Assembly (NCBI RefSeq): GCF_003143935.1
Contig: NZ_QFRX01000001.1
Span: 2,267,587 to 2,331,586, forward strand
Direction: 5' to 3'
Source: Streptomyces sp. Act143
Lineage (GTDB): Bacteria; Actinomycetota; Actinomycetes; Streptomycetales; Streptomycetaceae
DNA length: 64,000 bases
In this document: positions 8,094-15,646 of the stretch, one piece after another
Layout of the letters: each line of letters opens with the position of its first letter
Numbering within the stretch: position 1 is the first letter of the stretch
Position numbers and translations under genes: made by a program
Notes under the pieces: generated by a model
Database searches by the model: none
What the model was told of the DNA's origin: nothing
The model's input: only the letters and a program-made list of their open reading frames with translations

Positions 8094-8756
8094 ATGGTCG
8101 ACATCGCCGAGGTCACCGCTGCTCCCAGCCCCGACCTGCTGACCCCCGACAACTGCGCGGTCCTGTTCGTGGACCACCAGCCGCAGATGTTCTTCGGCAC
8201 GGGCAGCGGCGACCGCACCGCGATCATCAACGCGACCGTGGGCCTGGCGAAGGCCGCCAAGGTCTTCGACGTGCCCACCGTGCTGAGCACCGTGGCCGCC
8301 GAGTCGTTCTCGGGCCCGCTGATGCCGCAGCTCGCGGACGTCTTCCCCGGTCAGAAGATCGTCGACCGCACCACGATGAACGCCTGGGAGGACGAGGCCT
8401 TCGTCGACGCGGTCAAGGCGACCGGGCGCAAGAAGCTCGTCATCGCGGGCCTGTGGACCGAGGTCTGTGTCGTGCTGCCCGCGCTGTCGGCGCTCGCCCA
8501 GGGCTACGAGGTCTACGTCGTCACCGACGCGTCGGGCGGCGTCAGCCCCCAGGCCCACGAGCACGCCGTGCAGCGGATGGTCCAGGCCGGTGTGGTGCCG
8601 GTGACGTGGGTGCAGGTGCTCCTGGAGCTCCAGCGTGACTGGGCGCGGGCGGAGACGTACCTGCCGGTCATGGACGTCGTGAAGGCGCACGGCGGTACCT
8701 ACGGTCTCGGCGTCGTCTACGCCCAGGCGGTCATCGGCGAGCACGCCGCCGGCTGA
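8094..8756 (+). CDS. Isochorismatase-family cysteine hydrolase (amidase-like)
   Basis: The product has 220 residues from ATG 8094 (GAAAGG upstream). It has the isochorismatase fold: CAVLFVDHQPQMFF with the catalytic-type D27, the conserved AGLWTEVCVV with nucleophile C125, and TDASGGVSPQAHEHAVQRM. The cysteine is present, so it should be an active hydrolase of the nicotinamidase/ureidoacrylate/carbamoyl type, unlike the cysteine-less isochorismatases. It follows the amidohydrolase by 101 bp and probably acts in the same pathway, for example on an amide product of the first enzyme. The isochorismate substrate itself is unlikely from this context. Confidence 0.85.
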   Translation: MVDIAEVTAAPSPDLLTPDNCAVLFVDHQPQMFFGTGSGDRTAIINATVGLAKAAKVFDVPTVLSTVAAESFSGPLMPQLADVFPGQKIVDRTTMNAWEDEAFVDAVKATGRKKLVIAGLWTEVCVVLPALSALAQGYEVYVVTDASGGVSPQAHEHAVQRMVQAGVVPVTWVQVLLELQRDWARAETYLPVMDVVKAHGGTYGLGVVYAQAVIGEHAAG

Positions 8757-8804
8757 CCCTCCCCCACGGTTGCGACGGACGTCAGGAACAGGCAGACACA
8801 CGCG

Positions 8805-9338
8805 ATGGACAGCGGATTGCTGGTGCTCCGGCTGGTGGTGGGACTCCTCATCGCCGGGCACGGAGTGCAGAAGGTCAGTTTCCGGCTGGGCGGCAGCGGG
8901 CTGGCCGGAGGGACCGAGGAGTTCCGCCGGGACGGCTTCCGCGGCGGGCGACTCACCGCCCTCGCCGCGGGCGGCAGCCAGATCGGGGCCGGACTGTTCC
9001 TGGCGGCCGGCCTCCTCACTCCGCTGGCGGCGACGGCCGCCATGGGGGTGATGACGGTGGCCGGCACCGTCAAGTGGCACAACGGGCTGTGGGTCCAGCA
9101 CGACGGCTACGAGTACCCGTCGGTCCTCGTGGCCGTCGCCGCGGCCCTCGCCCTCACCGGCCCGGGAAAGTGGTCGCTCGACCACGCCCTCGGGCCGGTC
9201 ACCTGGCCCTTGTGGGTCTCCCTCGCGGCAATCGTGATCGGCCCTGGAACCGGGCTGGCCACCCGGGCGGTGCTGCGGCGGCCGACGGCCGGCGACCCGA
9301 CGAACGGAAGGACACGGCATGCGCAAGCTGCTGACTGA
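8805..9338 (+). CDS. DoxX-family membrane protein
   Basis: The protein has 177 residues and four hydrophobic segments, beginning LLVLRLVVGLLIAGHGVQKV, the first helix of DoxX/YqjF proteins, and ending near IVIGPGTGLATR. Related proteins sit in the cytoplasmic membrane and have been tied to quinone-linked oxidation and oxidative stress. It is 48 bp from the isochorismatase-fold gene and overlaps the next gene by 20 bp in another frame, so co-expression is very likely. Its role in the operon is unknown. Confidence 0.85.
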   Translation: MDSGLLVLRLVVGLLIAGHGVQKVSFRLGGSGLAGGTEEFRRDGFRGGRLTALAAGGSQIGAGLFLAAGLLTPLAATAAMGVMTVAGTVKWHNGLWVQHDGYEYPSVLVAVAAALALTGPGKWSLDHALGPVTWPLWVSLAAIVIGPGTGLATRAVLRRPTAGDPTNGRTRHAQAAD

Positions 9339-10056
9339 CACCGCGTGGACCCTCGTCCCGCCCCGGGGCGACCGGCACGGGCCGCTGCCGCCCCTGCTGC
9401 TCGTGCTGACGGTGGTGACGGGACTCATCGACGCCGTGAGTTATCTGGCGCTCGGCCGGGTGTTCGTCGCCAACATGACGGGCAACGTGGTCTTCCTGGG
9501 CTTCGCCCTGGCCGGCGCGCCGGGCCTGTCGGTGGCGGCCGCCGTCGTCTCACTGCTGTCGTTCCTCGCCGGCGCCCTGGCGGGCGGGCGGTTCGGCACC
9601 CGGCTCGCGGCCCATCGCGGGCGGCTGCTGAGCGCGACGACCGCTCTGCAGGCCCTGCTCGTCGCCGGGACGGTGATCGCGGTCGCGGTGGCGCACGGCG
9701 AGGTGTCCAGCCCGGTGCGCTACACCCTGATCGTGCTGCTCGGCCTCGCCATGGGGATGCAGAACGCGGTCGCGCGGCGTCTCGGGGTCCCGGATCTGAC
9801 GACCACCGTCCTGACGCTCACCCTGACCGGTCTGGCGGCGGACTCCCCCTTGGCCGGCGGTGCGGCACCGCGGCCGGGTCGGCGGGTGCTCTCCGTGCTC
9901 GCCATGTTCCTGGGCGCGCTCGTCGGTGCGCTGTTGCTGGCACACGCCGAACTCGTGCACATCCTGCTGCTGGCGCTGGTGCTGCTCGTGGTGACGTCGG
10001 TGACCGCGTGGCGGCTGTCGGCCGGCGCACCCGCGTGGACCAGGCCGCCCGCGTGA
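9319..10056 (+). CDS. YoaK/DUF1275-family membrane protein
   Basis: The 245-residue polytopic membrane protein carries the DUF1275 hallmarks: VTGLIDAVSYLALGRVFVANMTGN near the N-terminus and the GMQNAVARRLGVPDLTTTV segment in the middle. About six to seven transmembrane helices are visible. ATG 9319 has GGAAGGACACGGC upstream inside the preceding doxX-like gene, and the two overlap by 20 bp, suggesting translational coupling. The function of the family is not established. As the last gene of the operon it could be a transporter for the substrate or product. Confidence 0.85.
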   Translation: MRKLLTDTAWTLVPPRGDRHGPLPPLLLVLTVVTGLIDAVSYLALGRVFVANMTGNVVFLGFALAGAPGLSVAAAVVSLLSFLAGALAGGRFGTRLAAHRGRLLSATTALQALLVAGTVIAVAVAHGEVSSPVRYTLIVLLGLAMGMQNAVARRLGVPDLTTTVLTLTLTGLAADSPLAGGAAPRPGRRVLSVLAMFLGALVGALLLAHAELVHILLLALVLLVVTSVTAWRLSAGAPAWTRPPA

Positions 10057-10157
10057 GGGCCGCGGACGCACCGGCGTGGGCGCACCCCTCGCGGGGCGGC
10101 TCTTCCGCGACCTGTGGATCGCGCAGCCGGTGTCCGGCACCGCGCCGGCAGGGCCTG

Positions 10158-10180
10158 CCCGGCCCGCGGTGCGGGCCGGG
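10158..10180. terminator. Short-loop hairpin between convergent genes
   Basis: CCCGGCCCGC (10158-10167) and GCGGGCCGGG (10171-10180) form a perfect 10-bp stem with a 3-base loop. It lies between the YoaK stop (10056) and the AraC stop (10186), where a bidirectional terminator is expected. There is no T-run. Confidence 0.6.
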
Positions 10181-10185
10181 CGGCG

Positions 10186-11259
10186 TCACGGCCGGCCCGC
10201 CTCGGCGTCCGCCGATCCCTGCGGCGGACGACCCTGTTCATCCGCGCAGTCACCCCGGCCTGGCCTTGACGACAGGGCCTGGGCCTGCGTGGCGCGCCAT
10301 TCGCTGGGGGACACGCCGTAGAAGGCCCGGAACGACCTGCTGAAGTGCGCGGCGCTGGCGAATCCGTGCAGGTGTGCCACGGCGGCGATCGTCAGCCCCC
10401 GGTTCTGGCGGTGCAGCAGGTCGCGTCGGCAGGCTTCGAGCCGCCGGCGCAGGACCCATCGGCCGACCGTCGTGCCCTCGGCCTGGAAGAGCTTGTGCAG
10501 ATACCGCAGCGAGATGTGGTGGGCGTGGGCGATGCGCGCGGGCGAGAGCTCGGGATCGGATAGTTGTTCGTCGATGAACCCCTGGATGCGCAGCAGGAGG
10601 GCCCGATTGGTGTCGGCCGCCTCGTCCCGGCCACGCCGCAGCCATTCGTCGGCCAGCACCCCCAGCAGGTCCACCGCGTTGCGGGCCATCAACTCGCCGG
10701 TGTACGCCGAGAACAGCTCCGCGTCGTCCACGAGTCGCGTGACCAGAGGGGGCAGCAGGGCACCGATGGACGTCTCGGGCCCGAACGGCACAGCCGTGAT
10801 CCGGCACACGTCGTCCTCGTGCAGGCGCAGCGCCTCACGGGGCAGCACCAGGGACTTCACGCGGAACGGGCGCGTGAGGTCCAGACGGACGGGCCGGAAC
10901 GTGTCGTAGAGGAAGACGTCGTGCGTCTCCAGGGACGCCGTCCGCCCGTCCTGCTCGATCCGGCCGGCCCCGGACTCCAGAAGACTGACGACCAGGCGGT
11001 CCCCGCGGTCGGTGTCCTCGGGCCGGGCGGAGCGCCGGACGGTCATTCCGTCGGCCTCCGCCCGCACCACCCGCAGCACGCCGAGCGCGGCGGTGCTGAC
11101 GGAGCCCGAGGAAGAGGGGCCCTGCGAGGAGATGCCGACTCCCCCCAACGCGTGCGACAACGTGTGGCGCCAGTCCGTTCGCTGTTCGCGGGCGGACACC
11201 AGTGGTCCGGCGTGGATGGTGGTGCGGGAGCTGCCCCGGGCAGTGGTTCCAGTAGTCAT
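10186..11259 (-). CDS. AraC-family regulator facing the amidohydrolase operon
   Basis: From ATG 11259 the product has 357 residues; the frame can extend to a GTG at 11286, but GGAAGGGG about 11 bases upstream fits the ATG. The N-terminal half is an AraC-binding-like sensor domain (GDRLVVSLLESGAGRIEQDG, then LETHDVFLYDTFRPVRL). The C-terminal half is a two-helix AraC HTH (ISLRYLHKLFQAEGTTVGRW, GFASAAHFSRSFRAFYGVSP). It is convergent with the hydrolase operon and is its most likely regulator by position. It lies 104 bp downstream of the LuxR-type ATPase gene on the same strand. Its C-terminus is paralogous to the protein at 2262-3056. Confidence 0.85.
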   Translation of the reverse strand: MTTGTTARGSSRTTIHAGPLVSAREQRTDWRHTLSHALGGVGISSQGPSSSGSVSTAALGVLRVVRAEADGMTVRRSARPEDTDRGDRLVVSLLESGAGRIEQDGRTASLETHDVFLYDTFRPVRLDLTRPFRVKSLVLPREALRLHEDDVCRITAVPFGPETSIGALLPPLVTRLVDDAELFSAYTGELMARNAVDLLGVLADEWLRRGRDEAADTNRALLLRIQGFIDEQLSDPELSPARIAHAHHISLRYLHKLFQAEGTTVGRWVLRRRLEACRRDLLHRQNRGLTIAAVAHLHGFASAAHFSRSFRAFYGVSPSEWRATQAQALSSRPGRGDCADEQGRPPQGSADAEAGRP

Positions 11260-11363
11260 TGAGAATGCGTCCCCTTCCTTCCTCACGAGCCTGTCGCGCT
11301 CCGCGCGCCCGCGCGTCGCACGTCCGCAGTGGATCTTGAGGAAGGGTGTGGGATACGGAGCGA

Positions 11364-14273
11364 CTACTCTCCGTGCCGGCGTGCGGCTGCCAGTTCCGCC
11401 AGCTCGACGCGTGAGGTGATGCCGAGCTTGGTGAAGGCGCGCCGCAGGTGCGAGCTCACCGTGTGCGGCGAGAGCCCCAGGCGCTGAGCGGTCGCCCGGT
11501 TGGTCAGCCCCTGCACGACCAGGCGGATGACCGCCACCTCCGACTCCGTCAGTTCGGGCCAGACCGTGGAGGTCCGCTGCGCGGAGGTGCGGCGCCGCGG
11601 GGCGCCCAGGGCCCGCAGCCGGCGCCGGACACGGGCGGCGTCACGTTCCGCGCCCGCCTGCGTGTAGAGGTCCAGCGCGCGGTCGAGACGGGGCACGGCG
11701 TCGGCGGCGCTGCGCGTGGCCAGCCGGAGGCCGACGTCCTCGTGCGCGGAGGCCCTGGGGAGCAGCCGGGGGATGCCGTCGTACAGCTCGGCCGCCCTCA
11801 GCAGTTGTCCGAGATCGTTGTCGAGCAGGCCCCGGGCGTGCGCGGCGACGGCCGCGAGGACCGGGAAGCCGGGGTTGCGCTCCGCCCGTCGCTCCGCGAT
11901 GGCGACGGCCGCGGCGGCCCGCTCCACCGCTCCCGCCCGCAGCGCCATGCGGACGAAGACGACCGCATCGGCCGGATCGTCCGGGCTGGCGAGGGACGGG
12001 CCGTCCAGGGCGAAGGTGCCGAAGGACTCGTCGAGGAGGGCCATGGCACGGTCCGGTCTGCCTGCGTCGTCCGCGACCAGGGCGAGGAGCCAGGAGCCCA
12101 CGTTGCGGATGAGGATGGCGGGATCGCCGACCATGCGTTCGACCTGGGCGGCGCAGGCCGTGACCGCTTCCCGGTCGTTCGTGTGCAGGGCGACGCGCAG
12201 GAGCGTGTACAGGGCCGTCGCCTCGGCGAAGTTGCCCATGCCCATCTCGTCCGCCAGCGCCGTGGTGGCTTCGGCCTCCGCGCGTGCGTCGCCCAGGAGG
12301 CCGGCGTCGAAGAGCACCCGGGACCGGTTGCTCATCCACAGGCCCATGGCCGCGGCCTGCCCCTGCTTCTGGGTCTCCTGGATGCCCGCCTCGGACTCGG
12401 CGAGCGCTCGGTCGGTCCGGCCCTCGGCGTTGAGCAGAAATGCCTGCCACAGCGCCTCCGGCACCCACAGCGAGTGGATGAAACCGACGTCGGCCGCGAG
12501 GGAAGCCGCCTCGTCGGCCAGCTCGAACGCCTGCTGCCAGTCCATCCGGTAGAAGCGGACGACGGAGTCGACCGCGATCGCGGTGGCCCGGGCGGCGTCG
12601 TCATCGGCCTCGGCAGCCGCCGCGAGAGCTTCGGCGACGGCCCGAGAGGTGGCCTCGAAGTCACCGATCATCGACAGGTTGAGGCAGCGCAGCGCCAGCA
12701 ACTGGGCCCGCACGCCCGCGGAGATGCCGGGGAGCGACGCCCCGAGCCGGGCCTGCTCGGCTGCCTCGGTGAAGTCGAACTGGCTGGAGACGCGGGCCAG
12801 CCCGAGCCGCAGCTGGGCCTCGGCCTCCGGCTGCATGCTCCCCGGCAGGACCGCGGCGGCCAGCGCCCGGGCCTGTGCCGTCTGTCCCGTCTGCCACAGC
12901 AGCAGCATTGTCTCCGCGACGATCGCGGGATGCTCCGGCGCGGTGTCACCGGTCAGCTCCAGCGCGCGCCGGCTGAGCTGTTCGGCCGATGACGGAGCCG
13001 ACGCGGACAGCTCCGCGGCGGCGGCCCTCAGCAGCTCCACGGCTCGCTGGTCCCCGGCCTCGGCGGTGTCCACGAGCAGGGCGGCCGCTTCGGTCACCGG
13101 GGCTCCGCGTTCCAGCAGCGCGTCGGCGGCGTGCCGGCGCAGGGCTCGGTGCACGGCCACGGGGATGCTGCTCTCGACGGCCTCTCGGAACAGGTCGTGG
13201 CGGAACAGCAACCGCTCGTCGCGCTCTACGAACAGATGGGCGTCCAAGGCCTCCTGCACCGGCGCTATCAGCGAGGCCGTGGGCCGTCCCAGCAGTTCGG
13301 CGAGGAGCCCGATGGTGACGGTGCGGCCGACCGCCGACGCCGTCTGCACGACCTCCCGCGTCGCCGGGGCCAGGCGGTCGAGACCGAGCCGCACGGAGGC
13401 CTGGAAACGGGCCGGCACCTCTTCGCCGGCCAGTCGCGCGACATCGCCCTCGACGACCACGGAGTGCTCTTCGCGCATGCTGCGCAGCAGTTCGACCAGC
13501 AACAGCGGCATGCCTTCGGCCCGTCCCACCGCCTTCAGCGTCCCGGCGTCGGGTGTGGCCCCCAGGACGTCCTCGGTGATCGCGGCGACCGCCTCGTCGG
13601 TGAGGGGACCGAGCTGCAGGCGGTGTGCGCCGAGTTGCCCGAGGCGGTCCAGCGTCGCGCGGACGCCCGGCGCGGCGGCGTTGGTGCGGACCGCCAGCAG
13701 CCACAGGATGGCGTGCGACGAGAGTCGTGCGGACAGCGTGCGCAGGGCGAGGAGGGTGACGTCGTCGAGCCACTGGACGTCGTCCAGGACGATGATCAGC
13801 GGGGTGTCGAGCGCCGCCTGCTCCAAGCGGTCCTGCAACTCCTGGAGCAGCCAGAAGCGTTGCTCGGGGGCGCTCGCCAGGTCGCGCAGGCGGTCGACGT
13901 CGAACAGCGTGCCGCTGCCGGTGAGCAGTCCGTCCAGCAGCGGCCCCAGGGGCACGAACTGCCCGTCAGGGTCCGCGCCGCCCTGGAACACCCGCAGCTT
14001 GCGGCGCATCGCTTGGCCCTGCGCTTCCGCGAGCAGGCGGCTCTTGCCACTGCCGGGAGCCCCCTCGAGGCACACGATGCCGCCGCGGCCCCGCTCCAGC
14101 TCGGCAAAGCGCTTGTCCAGCAGGGCCAACTCCGCGTCCCGTCCCCGTACGGGCGGCTGGCTGCCACCGATCCGAGGTGATGTCACGGGCTGCCGAAAAA
14201 CCTTCAACGTATTCCTCTGTGGCGCGATGAGCAATGATCGTGAGTGCACACTTGCACAGCCACAGCATGTCAT
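11364..14273 (-). CDS. Large ATP-binding LuxR-family regulator (LAL/MalT-like)
   Basis: The frame gives 969 residues. A STAND-type ATPase with Walker A GAPGSGKS (about residues 69-76) and Walker B-like LIIVLDDVQW is followed by a long helical, TPR-like region. The C-terminus is a LuxR HTH (LTESEVAVIRLVVQGLTNRA, RLGLSPHTVSSHL). Such proteins activate transcription when ligand and ATP bind. The start is uncertain: ATG 14273 lacks a ribosome-binding site, TTG 14207 has AGAGGA 5 bases upstream, and GTG 14186 is closest to the conserved part. About 100 bp upstream of the AraC gene on the same strand, it may sit at the top of a regulatory cascade for the hydrolase operon. Confidence 0.85.
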   Translation of the reverse strand: MTCCGCASVHSRSLLIAPQRNTLKVFRQPVTSPRIGGSQPPVRGRDAELALLDKRFAELERGRGGIVCLEGAPGSGKSRLLAEAQGQAMRRKLRVFQGGADPDGQFVPLGPLLDGLLTGSGTLFDVDRLRDLASAPEQRFWLLQELQDRLEQAALDTPLIIVLDDVQWLDDVTLLALRTLSARLSSHAILWLLAVRTNAAAPGVRATLDRLGQLGAHRLQLGPLTDEAVAAITEDVLGATPDAGTLKAVGRAEGMPLLLVELLRSMREEHSVVVEGDVARLAGEEVPARFQASVRLGLDRLAPATREVVQTASAVGRTVTIGLLAELLGRPTASLIAPVQEALDAHLFVERDERLLFRHDLFREAVESSIPVAVHRALRRHAADALLERGAPVTEAAALLVDTAEAGDQRAVELLRAAAAELSASAPSSAEQLSRRALELTGDTAPEHPAIVAETMLLLWQTGQTAQARALAAAVLPGSMQPEAEAQLRLGLARVSSQFDFTEAAEQARLGASLPGISAGVRAQLLALRCLNLSMIGDFEATSRAVAEALAAAAEADDDAARATAIAVDSVVRFYRMDWQQAFELADEAASLAADVGFIHSLWVPEALWQAFLLNAEGRTDRALAESEAGIQETQKQGQAAAMGLWMSNRSRVLFDAGLLGDARAEAEATTALADEMGMGNFAEATALYTLLRVALHTNDREAVTACAAQVERMVGDPAILIRNVGSWLLALVADDAGRPDRAMALLDESFGTFALDGPSLASPDDPADAVVFVRMALRAGAVERAAAAVAIAERRAERNPGFPVLAAVAAHARGLLDNDLGQLLRAAELYDGIPRLLPRASAHEDVGLRLATRSAADAVPRLDRALDLYTQAGAERDAARVRRRLRALGAPRRRTSAQRTSTVWPELTESEVAVIRLVVQGLTNRATAQRLGLSPHTVSSHLRRAFTKLGITSRVELAELAAARRHGE

Positions 14274-14419
14274 GTCCAGAAAATCGCGATACAGCGGAAT
14301 CCGCGATCGGGCATCAATCCTCGCGGGAACGAGCGGGCCTGCCCTGGCCTCCCCCTCCCCGCCCGGGGTCCCCGGCCTGCCGCGCTCGCGCCGGAGAAGG
14401 TCAGAACGTCACGGCCGTC

Positions 14420-15445
14420 CTACACCAGCGGCGTGGGGGCGGTGGCGGTGCCGCGAACGCTCACCCCGTAGCGGGTCCGCATGCGCCGCAGTTCCCACAG
14501 CGCGACGGCGGTCACCGAGACCGGGCCACCGAGCAGGGAGCAGAGCTGGACGGCGGGCGGGCCCTGGGCCGGCATACCGCTGTCGATCAGGTTGAAGAGC
14601 GCGAACACCCACACGAACACCATCGTCACCACGGGCGGCAGCATCGGATGGACGTGGCCGGTGTTGAAGGCGCTGCGGGCGGAGTAGAGCGAGGCCAGAA
14701 CGAAGAAGGGAAGACCCCAGGCCAGCGCGACCAGTCCCGCCAGCCCCACGACGAACCCCTGCCAGCCGTGCAGATCGGTCTTGGCCAACTGTGCGATCCC
14801 GAAGAGGGTTCCGCCGAGGACGACCACGGTCGCCACGTACCAGCCGACCGCCTTCAACGGCACCCGGAGCCGGGAGCGGAGGTGGGGCCGCAGGTGCGGG
14901 GGCGCGTAGTAGATGAAGGCGAGGATGATCAGGGGGCCGCCGACGATCAGCAGGACCGGGGCGATGAGCGCCTGGGCGGCGCTGCCGGCCGCCGCGTCCT
15001 GCCAGCCGCCCCTGTCCGTGCCGTAGACGAGGAACAGGACGACGGTGGCGGCGGCGCCGAGGACGGTGCGGGCCACCTGGACGCGGTCCACCGTGCGGTC
15101 CTGGATGCGGTCCTCGCCCGCCTGCACGAAGAGCCGGGTGGCGACCCGGTGCGCGGAGCGGATGACGCCGCCGGTGAGGTAGGGCAGGGAGAAGAACCAC
15201 AGCCGGCTGCGGCGGCGCGGCGCCCGGCCGGGCGTGGGCGCGGGCGGCACATAGGGGTACGGGTTCTGCGGCGGGTACGGGTGTGGCGGCGGCGGTCCGT
15301 AGGGGCCGCCCTGGGGCGGGAGCCCGTAGGGGTTGTTCGCCGGGGGGCCGGGCGGTGGGCCCCAGCCCTGGCCGCCGGTGGTGTTGCCGGGATGACCGGT
15401 CTGCCCGCCCGGGCCCGCGCCAGGGCCCCATCCGCCCGTTGCCAT
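14420..15445 (-). CDS. Integral membrane protein with Gly/Pro-rich N-terminal tail
   Basis: From ATG 15445 (GGGGGA upstream) it has 341 residues. The first 75 or so are a disordered Gly/Pro/Tyr/Asn-rich tail (GPPPGPPANNPYG, then GPPPPHPYPPQNPYPYVPP). After a basic patch there are about six hydrophobic helices. Charged motifs between them include RLFVQAGEDRIQDRTVDRVQ. Proteins of this layout are common in Streptomyces and unassigned. The tail resembles those that mediate polar or divisome interactions in actinobacteria, but that is only analogy. The upstream region holds three direct 21-bp repeats. Confidence 0.75.
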   Translation of the reverse strand: MATGGWGPGAGPGGQTGHPGNTTGGQGWGPPPGPPANNPYGLPPQGGPYGPPPPHPYPPQNPYPYVPPAPTPGRAPRRRSRLWFFSLPYLTGGVIRSAHRVATRLFVQAGEDRIQDRTVDRVQVARTVLGAAATVVLFLVYGTDRGGWQDAAAGSAAQALIAPVLLIVGGPLIILAFIYYAPPHLRPHLRSRLRVPLKAVGWYVATVVVLGGTLFGIAQLAKTDLHGWQGFVVGLAGLVALAWGLPFFVLASLYSARSAFNTGHVHPMLPPVVTMVFVWVFALFNLIDSGMPAQGPPAVQLCSLLGGPVSVTAVALWELRRMRTRYGVSVRGTATAPTPLV

Positions 15446-15570
15446 GTCTGTCCCCCGAGGTGCTGATCTGTCAGTTGGCTGTGCCGCGCGGCGACATCGC
15501 GGCAGTGTAACGACTCGTGGGTCGACGGCCGTCACGTGGTTCGTGGCGACATGGTGCAGAAATGTCTGTG

Positions 15571-15633
15571 GTCACCTCGTGCGGAGAAGTGGTCACCTCG
15601 TGCGGAGAAAGGGGCACCTCGTGCGGAGAAAGG
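15571..15633. repeat. Three direct 21-bp repeats (iteron-like)
   Basis: Near-identical 21-bp units start at 15571, 15592 and 15613, each containing CACCTCGTGCGGAGAA. A weaker copy is visible at about 15545-15565 (GACATGGTGCAGAAAT). They lie upstream of the membrane-protein gene starting at 15445 (minus strand) and just after the SWIM-protein stop. The 21-bp pitch puts all copies on one face of the helix. Confidence 0.85.
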
Positions 15634-15646
15634 GGCGTCGACCCTC

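Noticed and set aside
11448-14595. Several long plus-strand frames across the LuxR-type regulator gene
   Set aside because: Composition is Arg/Ser/Gly-rich without domain features. The minus-strand frame carries Walker and LuxR motifs.
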